Shown here in pieces: positions 33,588 to 45,802 of a DNA stretch of 64,000 nucleotides. The position numbers and the translations under genes are program-made. This stretch comes from Neofusicoccum parvum (taxonomy: Eukaryota > Ascomycota > Dothideomycetes > Botryosphaeriales > Botryosphaeriaceae). Every line of letters begins with the position of its first letter. The first letter of the stretch is position 1. The DNA lies in contig CP087209.1 in NCBI GenBank assembly GCA_020912385.1, positions 1,240,001 through 1,304,000 of the forward strand. Direction: 5' to 3'. The notes beneath the pieces were generated by a model that saw only the letters and a program-made list of their open reading frames with translations, did not search any database and had not been told where the DNA came from.

Positions 33588-35934
33588 TTACCTCACGCCG
33601 AACCTGAACCGATCGAGGTCAAGCTTCTGCTTCATCGCCTTCACACGGTCCTCCTCCATATCCGACACTGCCGCCTCGCTTTCGCTATCGGGGATAATGT
33701 CAACGTCTTCGCTGCCCTTGTCTCCAGTTCCATTGAAGTGGGAAGACGAAATCTTCTTCGATGCTTTTGGCATTGCATCGTTCTGTCTGGCCTGACTGCT
33801 TCGAGGAATGAGAATCTCCGCATCATGAGCAGCCCAGTCAGCGGCATCGAAATCCTCGGAGTTCCTATCTGCGTCGAAGGCCTTGGGTGTCGTAGGTAGA
33901 GAAGCCGATTCGTTTTTGGAGAGCTCTGGGACAGCTGAGATCGAGTCGGACTGCCCACTGGCCGTTGCAGAGGAGTTTCTGCTCCACGAAAACTCCACAA
34001 TACTCGAGAAGTCGATTGACAGGCTGGATGCACCCAAGGGCTTCCCCTCGGCATCACCTCCTCTATTGACCGAGGACTTCGATCCGTTCTTAGACTTAGA
34101 ATTGTGCGCAAACTTCTGAGTTAGATCCTTGAACTCTTTAGCTTCCTCTGTTCCGGAAATGGACGTCTGGCTCTCGAAAGACGTGGGTTGACTATCACAA
34201 GAGGTTGCGGGAGTCGTAGAGCGCTCTGAGCTCTGAGATTCTTGCCTTGTTGCCACAGAAAGGCTGCGCTTCAGCGGAGAAGACTTGCTGACCTGGGATC
34301 CCTTAGAATCAGCCGTGCTTTGACTTGGGTCAGGCAGCTCCTTCATAGCTTCCTCTATCGAATCATCTGACCAAAGGTCGAAGTCCTGGCTTGCCATTTT
34401 CTTCGTCTTCGAACCACGATTCGACGGGCTGGGCTCAATGGCTGATGCAAAGAAGCGACTGCTTCCACTCTCGACCCGGAATGTGCTATCAGCATCGGGT
34501 AGGACCATGCTGTCGGAGCACAGTCTCTGGCGCTTTGCCGGGCGGGATGTCGAAGACGCTCTGGTAGACCAAGGCTCAGATGAAATCCTGCGGGCGCCCA
34601 GAGAAGGTACTGATGAAGGAACAGCAGTTGGCCTAGCCAACTGAGCTTGGACAGGTGTAGCGCTCCAACTAGCACGGTTCTCCTGCAGAGCTTGCTGTTG
34701 ACTCGGGGAAGGGGTGAACAAGTTTGGATCGAGCTCTGCGAGCGGTATGCGTTTTGGCTTGAAGAAAGAGTCGATAGACTTGCTCTTTTTCAGATCAGGC
34801 GTCTGCGCAACCGCGACTTTTCGAGACACCGGTGCTGGAAGCTTGCTTGTACGAAATGACTGTGGGAGGACGATGGGCCGCTTCGTACTGGGATGCAAGT
34901 CTCCTTGCGCGATACCTGCAGCTGCCTTGGGCTCGATGTAGCGACCGATATACAGAAGCTTCTCCACCTCGACATCCGGCTCGGGATCTGTGAAATGTAC
35001 CAGACGCTTGGATATGGGGCAGAACACCCATTGATAAAGGAAAGTCATCTCGGCTTGAGCATATGCCTCCGGGTATCCGGCAGGCACCTTGAACTTCCCG
35101 TCAAATTGGATTTGACGAAGCACCCTTTCGACCGTCTTGTGCTTGCGTAGAAGGCGGTATGCTGTGATGAGACCCATCTTGCTGATGCTGGGCAGGTAGT
35201 CGCAGCCACTGAGAATGGCCATCTGCCTGAACTGAGCATCGGTCCAGCCAACAAGACTGACTTCCTTGCAAGCCGTGAAGTCCGCACGGTTGATGACGAC
35301 GCACTCCCCGTACTGGTCGAGCTTGGTGATCAAACATTTGGCGCCAAAGACTAGAAGATCCGAATCCTCGGAGATGATACCCTGGATGATGCCCTTCTTT
35401 TCGAGGTAAACCATCTGCGAGTCCGCCTCGTACGGCGCCACGACATAGTCCACGTTTAGATGCTTTAGCTCCTCGATAAACATCCGTGCCATCTCCGGGG
35501 TGACATCAACGGCCTTCTGCAATTCCAAATGGGCCTGCGAAGACTTCCCCAGCCTCAACAACTCCATGCCCACCTGCTTACTCTCTTTACGCTTCGCTGC
35601 TCTTTCCTTGTTCGTGACTTCTTTGCCCGGTAGATGGTCTCCATCGAACACTAGATAGGGTTTAATGCCGAAATGGATGAGCATGCGGACACGGTGCATG
35701 CAGAAGTCAATGTGCTTCCTTGTTGGCTTGTCGAGCGCCAAGTCAATGGCGCAGGCAACCGTGCCTCGGTGCAGCCAGCCATAAGCATCGACGCCAATAG
35801 ACTGGCCGGCGAACTGCCTGAGGTTGCATTGCTTGTGAATCGACTTGAGAAGCGGCAGTAGTCCTGTAGATAGTTTAGACCTTCCAAAACACGCGGTGAA
35901 GACTCGCTGAAAAATCCGTACCCGAGATGCCCAT
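33588..35934 (-). CDS. EXO1: Exonuclease 1 (FEN1/XPG family)
   Basis: Predicted 762-residue 5'-3' DNA exonuclease/flap endonuclease for mismatch repair, end resection and telomere processing. Exon 1 is only 13 nt (35934-35922); exon 2 is 35863-33588. Splicing yields the invariant start MGISGLLPLLKSI. The N-nuclease domain shows Asp30 in GVDAYGWLHRG and Asp78 in VFDGD; the I-domain shows YEADSQ, SEDSDLLVFG and LSGCDYLPSISKMG (helix-two-turn-helix). All metal-binding acids are therefore present. After about residue 350 the protein is Ser-rich and unstructured, the normal place for MutL- and PCNA-binding peptides, ending in acidic DSESEAAVSDMEEDRV. Divergent from TMA16. Confidence 0.96.
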
Positions 35935-36372
35935 CTTGACTCGAGAACACGACAGTGCGTTCGCGACGAGCTTCTATGTTGGCTACTGGCGGGCGTTGTA
36001 TGGCATTATGAAGTCATCCCAGGATAGTGACAGGCGCGACGAGGTCGGACGTGGGTGGGACGCGTTGAGCGACGCGGTTGGGGAGAAGAATGCGGCGGCG
36101 TTGGAGGCTGGAGGTGGTCGAGATCCTCGACGCGCCTGCCAAACAGGAAGACGCGTCCGGGCTTTGCCACACCGGCGAGCTGCACGCCAAGCTTTCGGGT
36201 CCCTGTCACCGCCTTCCTGCCCTCCAAAAATTATGCCAGCTTCCTCCATCCCAGCCCAGCTTTGCATCTCCACCGTTCTTATACCCAATTTTCCCGTTCG
36301 CCGCGTAGAAACCCCCTCTCTTGAATCGCGTCCGTCACCCCCATCCGGCAAACCGCACCACCGCCGCCCACC
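35935..36372. other. Shared upstream region, EXO1 and TMA16
   Basis: Divergent 438-bp region. An A/T patch (AATTTTCCC, near 36288-36296) lies about 80 bp upstream of TMA16. No further elements stand out. Confidence 0.45.
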
Positions 36373-36994
36373 ATGCCCAAATCCCTCCACAAAGTCACCA
36401 AGCAAATCGCCAAAAAGCGCGGCCACAAAGCCTCCGCCATCCACGAGTTCAGCCGCGACTCGCGCCGCCTGCAGCGCGCTGGCCTGCGCGACGAGAAGCT
36501 GATCCGCCTCGCCTCGTCGCGCAGCAAGGCCAACCAACCGCATCGTACGCATCCCCGCACCCTCGATCCCCCGCGCACCGCTATCCCACTAACCACCCTC
36601 ACCCCCAATAGTTCAGCGCATCCACCACTTCCAGCTCCTCGCCCAATCCCTCGACGACGACGACGCCTCCACCCCCTTCACCGACTCCTCCTTCCACGCG
36701 GCCATCGCGTCCTTCATCCACCGCGACGACGACGAGCTGGCCTCGCTGCAGGCGTCGCGGCGGCCCGGGCGCCCCCCGACGCCGCGCGAGGAGCTGGTCA
36801 AGCAGCGGGTGGCGGCCGAGGAGAAGGAGTTCGACGGCGGGTTCTACTGCCCGGACATGCTGGACGCGGCGACGGTCGGGAAGCTGCGCGGCTGGGACGG
36901 CGAGTGGGTGAGCTGCAACGCGATGAAGTTCGTGCGGGTGACGCGCGCTGGGGAGACGAGGGAGAGCGTGTGGCCGCCGAAGGGGCTGAGTTGA
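36373..36994 (+). CDS. TMA16: Translation machinery-associated protein 16
   Basis: Predicted 184-residue protein from exons 36373-36544 and 36612-36994. The start MPKSLHKVTKQIAKKRG and the following SRDSRRLQRAGLRDEKLIR are diagnostic. The second exon begins with QRIHHFQLLAQSLDDDD and carries a Cys/Trp-containing C-terminal part (FDGGFYCPDMLD, GWDGEWVSCNAMKFVRV). Tma16 associates with nuclear and cytoplasmic pre-60S particles and binds near the site later used by other export factors (yeast knowledge). It shares a divergent region with EXO1 and converges on MAM33. Confidence 0.9.
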
Positions 36995-37473
36995 ACGAGC
37001 GGCGGCGTTGCCTGTTGCTGTTGCTGCTGCTGCCTGGCTGGCTGGGGTGAGGATGGGGTGATGTCTTTCCGGTATGCGGGAAGGTTGGGCGTGATATCAT
37101 GGGAGATCCCCGCTTCAGAGACTGATGCCTTATGAGGAAGCGAGTTCGACTCGAAGCGAGAGTTTACTAGAATTGCCGTCGGACGAGGGCCACGCACTTG
37201 CGCGAAGTACTATGGAAAGTCTCCCTCGCAAAATTGGAGGGCTGCCGGACGAGAAGCACGAGTCAAACGCAAAAATACCCGCTTGGATAGATGGAGATTA
37301 ACGGGAGAGGTATCTGAATTGTGCTTTTTCCATGTCAATGGTTTATACTACATAGCTTGCATGTGCAGCTTTTCGGGTCCCTTGCACCGAGCGCCCAACA
37401 TTATAAGAGTGGCGAAGAAAGAAGGAAATGAAATCACGAAGTTTCTGACAGTACTTCATGCTAGTATTTCCAT
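36995..37473. other. Convergent 3' region, TMA16 and MAM33
   Basis: A short run of TGCTGT/TGCTGC repeats (about 37009-37035) directly follows the TMA16 stop. Nothing else recognised. Confidence 0.45.
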
Positions 37474-38586
37474 TTAAGCAGAAACGAAGCCCTTGAGGTC
37501 TGTTCACAGGTTAGCATCGCGCATACGGTTTTTGGACTTGTGAGTAGACTTACTCTCCAGCCATTTCAGGTACTCCTTCTGCTCCTTGTAATCAATGTAG
37601 TCGGGGATGAACAGCGCCATCCTTGTGTCAATGCCCCTCTCCTCAAGGTACTCCTCGAGCAGAATCTGGAGGTCCTCATCCAGCTGGCCGAACAGCGGGC
37701 CGGGGTAGGTGTTCCGCCTGGCCCAGTCCTTCTCGGCGGTCTTGGGCTCGGCCTGCTCGCCATCGGGGAAGTAGTGAACGTTGGTGATCTGGAAGGCGCT
37801 GTCCTGAGCGACGGCATCGATCGAGAGGGCGCCCTTCTGGCCATCCTTGGTAATGGTGACGACGGCGCGGACGGGGAAGCTGCTCTGCTCTTCCTCCTCC
37901 TCGGTGAACTCCTCGTCCTCCAACTCCGGGCGGTCGGCAGGCGACACCTTGTCCTCCGGTGCGACCTTGATGTTGCCGCCAGGCGTGCGGCCCTGGTTCA
38001 CGGAGCCCTTCGTGTTGGCACCACCGGACTGAGCGTCCATGTCGGCACCCTCGTCGTATAGGGCCGGGTCATCCATCTCCTCGTCGCCGAACTTGGGCTC
38101 GTTGATATCGGCGATGGTGAAGGTGACGCGAATGCTATAAAAATGTTAGTCGTGGAAGCTTCTAGGTGGCGCGAAGTCGCGTACTTCTCGTTGTTGTACT
38201 TCCGGGTCAAGACAACCTCCTCCTGGCCAGCAACGTCCTTGATCTCGAAGGGGCTGTTCTCGAGGTAGTCCTTGATGTTATCCGAGTAGTTCTCGGGCTC
38301 GCCGACATCATCCTCCAGGTTCAGCTCGCTCTCAAGCTTCGCCACCAGCGCATCCTGGACTGCGGCGGCGTTAGCATTACATTGCAATTGGAAGTTAATC
38401 CAGTAGATGCGCACCTTCATATCTGGGAACTGAGGTGTGGAAAGCAGACGCGAGCCTGGGTGCAGATGCGGTTCTCCAAGCTGCCTGCACGGTGGCCGGC
38501 TTGAACAGAGCTGGGCGAGCGGCCTTGGTGCTCAGGCGCGCGAAAGAGCGGGGCGCGGAGCGCGCAATGGATCTGAAAGAAAGCAT
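37474..38586 (-). CDS. MAM33: Mitochondrial matrix acidic protein MAM33/p32
   Basis: Predicted 317-residue protein from exons 38586-38415, 38359-38185, 38134-37554 and a 26-nt last exon 37499-37474. The N-terminus (MLSFRSIARSAPRSFARL and further Arg/Ser residues, ending near FHTSVPRYE) is a matrix presequence. The p32/C1qBP fold follows: ALVAKLESELNLEDDV, then ENSPFEIKDVAGQEEVVLTR, an acidic insertion with EDEEFTEEEEEQSS, and the C-terminal QLDEDLQILLEEYLEERGID with KEYLKWLENLKGFV formed across the last intron. Homologues are doughnut-shaped trimers that support mitochondrial translation and respiration. Paired head-to-head with the citrate carrier. Confidence 0.93.
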
Positions 38587-38943
38587 CTTGGCGGATGTAG
38601 TACGCGACCGGATAGCACACGGAAGGAGAATCGGCAGGCGGGATTGGGATGGCGGGGAGCTGGTTGGTGGTTGTGCAAAGAGCGCGCGGGAGAGCTTGGA
38701 ACTTTCTCTGCCGTTGCCGAAGTTTCGTCGCGATGAAGTCAGCACGGGCGGTCTGTGCCTGAGCTGCAAGGCATCCGCTGGACAGCTCCGCGGCCGGACG
38801 AGTCCCCACCACCGCGCTCCTCCGACCACGCTTCAGTCTGCCCTGCGGTGCCCTGCATATATTGCGTGCGCGTTACCCGAGAATTGCTCTGCAAGCCATT
38901 GACACCACTGAGCCCAGCGCCACCGCCCCGCGCACCCGTTACA
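38587..38943. other. Shared upstream region, MAM33 and CTP1
   Basis: Compact 357-bp divergent region between two nuclear genes for mitochondrial proteins. No specific site stands out. Confidence 0.45.
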
Positions 38944-40407
38944 ATGGCTTCCGACGAGCAGAAAAAGCCCAAGGTGAATCACACCCGCCGTCCACCACCG
39001 AAATTCTAGGCACTCGCACGACATCACCACATCCGATCATGCGAGCAGCAAAACTACACCAAGCGATTCTCCAAGAAGAACGATGCAAAGCTAACACGCC
39101 TTCCCCCACTAGCCCAGCGCGCTGCGCTCCATCATCGCCGGCAGCACGGCCGGCGCCGTCGAGATCGCCATCACCTACCCGGCCGAGTTCGCAAAGACGC
39201 GCACGCAGCTGAACCGGCGGCTGGCCGAGGGCAAGAAGCTGCCGTGGCCGCCGTTCGGCGCGCAGTGGTACGCCGGCTGCACCACCCTCATCATCGGCAA
39301 CTCGCTCAAGGCCGGCATCCGCTTCGTCGCCTTCGACACCTACAAGGACATGCTGGCCGACTCGGAAGGCAAGATCTCGGGCCCGGCCAACGTCATTGCC
39401 GGCTTCGGTGCCGGTGTGACAGAGAGCGCACTCGCCGTCACGCCGTTTGAGAGTATCAAGACGCAGCTGTGAGTAGGATCGATATCTTTGGTTGCTGGTA
39501 GTGGAGTTGAGGGAGAGCGTTTGGCGTAGATGGAGATCGGGATGCGGCAGGAGAAAGGACATATTCGGGGAACACTGACCAGGAGAGAGCTGCTCAAACT
39601 CGTCTGGTTATTCTCCGGCCATGTTCAGTTCTCGAGACCTTCCCGTCCTCTGCGGAAAACCACATCACCGCAGAGGTTCAGACATGCCGCCCACCAGCAC
39701 CTCAAGCGCTGCTCACCTCTCCCTACCCCCCACCTGTAACATCCAAAGCTAATACCCTTCCCTTCCACCAGCATCGATGACCGCAAATCCGGCAAGCCTC
39801 GCATGCGCGGCTTCCTGCACGGCACCGCGGTGATCGCGCGCGAGAAGGGTATCCGGGGCTTTTTCCAAGGTTTCGTGCCGACGACGGCGCGCCAGGCCGC
39901 CAACTCTGCGACGCGCTTCGGCGCGTACACGACGCTGCGGCAGATGGCACAGTCGTACGTGGCGCCGGGAGAGAAGCTGGGCGCCGTGAGCACGTTCGGC
40001 ATCGGAGGTCTGGCTGGCGTCATCACGGTGTACGTGACGATGCCTTTAGACACAATCAAGACGCGGTAAGTTGCGCCCCATTCGCTTCTCCAGAGTATCC
40101 CTGTCGTTTGCTAATGGGGGGGTTTCCGTCTGCAGTATGCAATCGATAGAAGCGCGGCAGGAGTACAAGAACAGTTTCGTCTGCGCCGCGCGTATCTTCA
40201 AGGAAGAAGGTGTGCTGACTTTCTGGTCGGGCGCGCTGCCGCGTTTGGCGCGCTTGATTTTGAGCGGTGGTATTGTCTTCACAATGTGAGTACACCCAGC
40301 GCCTCGGAGTTGTAACAAAATATTAGCCGAGTGCTAATGAGAAACACAGGTACGAGAAGAGCATGGAAGCTATGGATAAATTTGATCCAGACAGGAAGTA
40401 CATTTAA
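38944..40407 (+). CDS. CTP1: Mitochondrial tricarboxylate (citrate) carrier
   Basis: Predicted 295-residue inner-membrane carrier from exons 38944-38973, 39113-39468, 39772-40065, 40136-40285 and 40350-40407. Three carrier repeats each show a PxE/DxxK signature: YPAEFAKTRTQL, TPFESIKTQL (broken by intron 2) and MPLDTIKTRMQ (broken by intron 3). The PAEFAKT and PFESIKT variants are typical of citrate carriers. The end, GGIVFTMYEKSMEAMDKFDPDRKYI, is also characteristic; this block was assembled from exons 4 and 5. The family exchanges mitochondrial citrate for malate, feeding cytosolic acetyl-CoA and citrate export. Intron 2 is unusually long here (303 nt). Confidence 0.95.
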
Positions 40408-40871
40408 GGTGGACTTGTCTGGGCTGAGCACAGATTACAGCAATTTGACAAGGGCCCTGCCTCGAGGGTCGGTACGGTTTGATACCGGGCCCTCGTGCAA
40501 GCAGGCCGAGGTGGAGGTTACAACGTTCCAGATCAGAGATGATATTGGTCTGACCGACTACATGAAGACGGTCGCTTTTGCGCGGAATGGACAAATGGAT
40601 CCCATGGCCACGTGAACGTTCTTGCGTCGTTGAGGAGTATCCAAAACGAGAGAGATCTAGAATACCCAGCGAGGGAAGAGAGCTTGCAATGCGCAAAAAC
40701 CAAAATAGGGGCATCTCGATAGATATGAGAACAAAGGAGAAATACAAATGAAACTTAGATGATCATACATGAGCACATCAATGACATCAAAAAAACAACT
40801 CCCATGCCTTCTTGAATCGCCCGCAAAAAACCAACGATGCCATACGATGGCTCGGCTTCAAGGAGCTAATT
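40408..40871. other. Convergent 3' region, CTP1 and Zn2Cys6 regulator
   Basis: No gene recognised. An open frame at 40331-40615 (plus) simply continues past the CTP1 intron in another frame. Confidence 0.5.
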
Positions 40872-43800
40872 TCATTGTGGCCTTGGTTGACTGCTTCCAA
40901 CATGGCCCCAGGGTAAGCCGCTGGCCATGGAAGTATGAGGTGCGGAACCTGTTTGTTGTCCTTGTCCCGTCTGCTCAGGGGGGTGGAGTGGAGGGTAAGT
41001 GAAGTCCGGAATGTACATATCGGCAGGATTTCCATTGGCCATCTGCTGTGGGAAGAGCTTGTCCCATTCGTTCTGTGGGAAAGGACAATGTTAGACACTT
41101 ATAGAAATGTGGGGAAAAGGAGGATGGAGCTTTACCCAGTCGATTTCCAGCATGGCCTCGTCACCAGGACTTCCTCCAACACCACCAGATCCCATACTAC
41201 CGGAGTCTCCTGGGCTCATATTGAACATGTTCGGCATGCCATAAGGCGTTGGTGCCGCCAGTGGATTTGGAGCCTGGCTGTACGCCCCGTGACGTGGGGT
41301 GTCGTCCGGAGGACCCATTTCGTAGTTGGCCGGAGGAGTAATAGCATTGGCGTGTGGATGTGGCGCATGTCGCACATTCGGGCTGACATGTGTACTTGTC
41401 GGAGCGGAACTGGGTTGAGTGGTAACAGGAACATGTTGCTGGCCCATTTGACCGTAGGCGGCATGCATGCTAGGTGTATTTGCTGCACTTGACGACGGAT
41501 CGCTAGCTGACGGACTACCTGTGCGCTCCCGTGACACCTTCGCCATCGTGGGATACCAGAATCGTGCGGCGTGGTTGATAGCCGTTGTATATGGGCGCGG
41601 GCCCATTGGTTGTTCCATGTCCGTGGGGGCACGCATACGCCGTATGCTCTGATAGACGAGAGTACGGTCTCGTATTCCGCTGATGATGTATTTGGCCTTG
41701 TCGATAATGTTCATAGACGGAGGAAGCTCAAAAACGTAGTCAAGACAACGCCAGACACGCTCTTCGTAGCTAGGATTAGGTTCTTTTGCGTAAACTTCGG
41801 CCATCAACAGGAGACCCGTGTGCCATTGTTGGTGAGCACCTGATCCAAAAGATTAGCCTCACGATTTGAAAAGTATTGTGTAGAAAAGGTTAAGTGGGAG
41901 CTCCAGGTATTTCCAGGTAAAGTTGTTGGACAAATTGGAATAATATAATGATAGAGAGATGCCTGGGGAGTGCATGAAGTGGATCAGATACATACCTCCA
42001 TACCAGACCCACGGCTTCAAGCTCGGATGTGTATCCAAGGCGATCGCGTTCTCAATGAGTAACGTTGCTGAATTCAACATTTGTGTTCTCAAACGGTCTG
42101 GCATGACTCTGTGCATGTTGCTCGAGTATCGATGTAGAACCATTAGGATCAGTCGTAAGCTCAGAATGTTGTACACCAACTGCCACATATGATGCAGTGG
42201 GTTCTTCACATCCAGCATTGGACCGTATCGCTTCTCCATGGCGCTGCGGAAATTTTGGATCTTTCCAAGAACTGCAGTGAGTGACGTCTGCTTCCTCTCG
42301 ATACGCGGTCGCTTGAACCAAACCAAACGCGCCATCTCAGTACACTCGAATCGCATTCGTACGATTGTCATGTCAGTAAAGTGGTCCGAGTCTTTCGTTG
42401 GTGGTGAGTTGGACTCAAAATCGGCGTCATCCACATTCAATGGGAATTTGGTGTCGAAGTCGTCTTCCCGGATTTGTGGACGAGGCCCACTGGCTTCACA
42501 GACACGGATGTCCAGGAAGCAGAGCTGATACCAAACCAATCGACGAACGTGCGTTTCTACAGCAGAGATGCCGTAGCGTGCACCATCACGATGCAATCCC
42601 ATGCATTCCGCGAGTCTGATTGCCATTGCAGTCAATGCAGAGTGTGCACGTGAGACTTCAGTTCGGCAAAGAGGAATCTGGAAGGGTTAGTCAAGGATAC
42701 CTAGACACTGTGTGCTAATGAAGAACCACCAACCAAATACATTACAAACGCTTGCAGAGTCTCGAGTTTTGTTGTCCTCACAACATTTGCTCGCGAGAGT
42801 GCCGCCTCTGTGCCTTCTTTGAAATTGTCAACCAGTTCGGACTTGGTGGTGCCATATTCGGTGGTTATAGTGTCCTCGGAAAGACTGACGGCTGCTGAGA
42901 GCATCGCTGAAAGTACAAGGGCCTGCAGAGATGCACGAGGCTCGAGGCCATTTGAGATGTCCCGCCAGAAAGCTGCGTACTGCCGCTCGAAAGATGGGCG
43001 GTGAACTGTTGGAGCAACAGGGTGTACGGCCAGCCAGTACTGTTTCAGAAGGGTGTCTGCCATGGATTTTGCTGGGAGGGAATGGAGAAGACTGTGCTTC
43101 CGGCTGGAAGGCGCGAAAAAAAAGTTCGCAGATGGAGCAAGATAGTCTGGGCCAGGCATGAGGTATGAGCTTGGATGTATCTGGCGGGACATTGGGTGTG
43201 GCTCGTCAGGATCAGGAAATAGCTCAGGAACCTCTTTTAAGGCCTCAGTAAGCTGAACCGTAGGGATTGGCAGTTAGCAGTGTTGCGGCAAGCGACCATG
43301 TGGAGGGTGAACTGACTTCCTGCGCGAGCTTCGGCCGTACGAATCCTCCAATGCGCTCCGTAATCCTCATTCGTCCAAACTGCACGCCAAGGTCGACCAG
43401 GTTGTCATCACACACATTGTCGTCGTATGGAGCATCCTCAATGGCGAGCGGAGTGGGCTCCAGGCCTCGCTCCTCTTCCAGCTCGCTTGCGTCTTCTTCG
43501 GTTGAAACATCTTCTAGCCCAGGCAGCTTGGAACCAGGTCGGGACTCGGAGCGCGAACGGCCTTCCTTTTTCCGTGCGATGTCTTCCTCTAGGGTGCGCT
43601 CAAGAGACCCCATCTTCTCCTTGATCTCGGCAAGCTTGAGCTGCGAGGCAGCATCCAGGGCGGGCGCCAAGAACACGCAGTCCCGCGAGAAGCGGGTGCA
43701 GTTGGTGCATGGGTGAAGCTTGTCGCATTTGAGCTTGCGGCGTCTGGAGGCACGTTTCAGCGGTGGGGACCTGTGGAGGCGGGTGTATATTTCTCACCTG

Positions 43801-43973
43801 CATTCCAGGCACGAGGTGATTAAGCGATTGCGGCGGCGGATCTTGGGCGGCACGCCCTGGTGGTGGGCGCCGCCATGCGACTTGCTGGAGCCGGGCTGGG
43901 ACGAGGACGACCTTTCCGTTTGAGATGGAGATTCGCGCTGGGCGTGCGGGTTGTACGAATCTGGGGAAGCCAT
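40872..43973 (-). CDS. Zn2Cys6 fungal-specific transcription factor
   Basis: Predicted 902-residue nuclear regulator from six exons: 43973-43798, 43743-43317, 43252-42734, 42677-41996, 41839-41136 and 41072-40872. The binuclear zinc cluster is complete: Cys55, Cys58, Cys65, Cys71, Cys74 and Cys81 (CLECRRRKLKCDKLHPCTNC), split by intron 1. A coiled-coil-like LAEIKEKMGSLERTLEEDIA follows. The fungal_trans domain fills about residues 250-600 (HPVAPTVHRPSFERQYAAF; RLAECMGLHRDG; FLDIRVCEASGPRPQI). The C-terminus is Pro/Met/Gly/Ser-rich (MFNMSPGDSGSMGSGGVGG), plausibly activating. I do not recognise an ortholog with a known target. Confidence 0.88.
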
Positions 43974-45802
43974 TGATGCAGTCCGCTGGACGGCAGGGGC
44001 CGGCCTTACGTCCGTAGCAGAGAGGTTGCTACGTCAGGCGCTCTTGAGTCGGTGGTCAGCGGGCGATCGATCGTCTATTAAAGCTGCGAGACCCCCAGCT
44101 CTTTCTGCAGGGCCGCGACCCCCTATACAGCTGTGGGCGGCGGGGAAATGCGAGCGCGAGGGCGCGTTCGACGTGGCGGTGCGGGAGCTCTGAGCGCGTG
44201 CGGTCGTCGGGCGGTTTGCGGCACGGGACTGGGGCCGGCTGCACCGCGGTATGTATGTCCTGCTGGAGCCTGGAGTACCGCTCAAGTCGTCGCGGGCAGG
44301 ACCTCACGCGTCGGGTTTTATGCATGTGATGGCGAAGGCTGACAGGGCTGAGTCGGTGGCATCGCCAGGTCGCGATGGGCGTGCGAACTCCTCCCCACCC
44401 ACGCGCACGGGCTTGGCGCAGCGGGAGCCGGACGGGTCTTCGGTCGCCGGGACTGGCTCAGGGCCAGCTGCTGGGCTGGCACGCGCCGAGCGCTGCCGCG
44501 CGACAGGGCGGCGCCAAAAATATCAGGCATCATCCGCCGCTCCCGAAGGCCCGACTGCAGTCGGCAACGGCGGCGGTGCCAAGCGCCTGCATGTCAAACG
44601 CCTGCCAAATTGCCGGCAAGTCCACTGTCCCGGTCAAGATCTGCAGGGCCGGGAGATCGTGGGTACGCGGCGGGCGAAGACACTGCCTCCAGCTCGTATA
44701 GCAGCAGCCTTGGCTAATATCGTCACGGCGGCGTCTGGCCTGCAGCTCTGCGCGCATCCCAGCGCCGCGGCACGGCCAATCTGCGTGAAATGCAACGCTG
44801 CTTTCTTTAGCACCTACTTGCATGTAGAAGGCACTTAACAAGCTCTCGTATATCCTCCTTGGCAATCTACCCCCACGAGCGCAGCGGCGAAAATTTTCCA
44901 CGCCCCTGAGGCTCAGCGGCATGTCGTTCGATCTGCTGTCCCCCGCAGGCCAGGTCTCGGATGTCGGCTTCGGGCAGAGATGCGCGCTCTGGCACACAGC
45001 GAAGACCATCAGGACAGGCCAATGCCGCAATGCAAAGCCTGATCTACCGCGCATCGCGTTCGCATTCGCGTCCGGCCGCTGCTGTCCTGCCATCGGGCTC
45101 GGCCCCTCCTCGAGGGTTGAGCTGCTCGCCAGGTAGCGTTCTGGCGGCAGACGGGCAGCAGGTAGGGCTGTGCCCCAGCGCCACCTTGGCCGTGTCATCG
45201 AATTGCCCGTTTCTAGGCCGCTCGCTTATCTTTGTCGTTTGGAGCTTGACAGAATTTCGGGACGAGCCGCACCAATTGGGCGGAATCAAAATTTGCGAAG
45301 TGGATACGTTGTTATGCCGAGCAGCTCTGGTGTTGAGCAGGGGTGGCTGCGGGCAATGACGCAGATCCGCGCCGGGCACTGTCCAGATCGCGGCGCGCTG
45401 CTTGGCTCACCCGACTGCAATCACTGTTGCGCGCCGCTTGCGCCGTCGTCGCTGCATCGCCCCGGTGTCACGCTGCTCGCCCACGGCCGCCCAGCCGCTG
45501 CAACGTCGCTTGGAAGCATCTGGCGCTGCCGTGCGGGCTTGGGGACGGAAGACGGCTCTGTGCTTGCCCGTTTCCCCGCCACAAGGCGGCCGGGAAGGTG
45601 CGGATAGCGTCCGGCCTAGTTCCGGGGAACGACTCGCCCGCCGCCTTCGCGCTCGCAGCTTCTCCACACTCAACAGCGCATCGGCATTCGCCTCGCTATC
45701 GCTGGCCCCGCCGCCGCCGCCAGCGCTGTGGAGAACACCACCTCCAGCTCCCACGCTGCGCAATCTCCCCCTCGCCTCGCGGGGCAACTTCCGTCGCCTG
45801 CC
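43974..45802. other. 1.8-kb GC-rich divergent intergenic region
   Basis: Between the Zn2Cys6 regulator and the DUF2434 gene. It is CpG-rich throughout. Long frames on either strand (for example 44530-45198 minus) have no recognisable family. A palindromic GAAAATTTTC lies at about 44889-44898. Long leaders for one or both genes could occupy much of it. Confidence 0.45.

Noticed and set aside
44530..45198. 222-codon minus-strand open frame in the long divergent region
   Set aside because: No family resemblance and overlaps other equally long frames, as expected in CpG-rich sequence.
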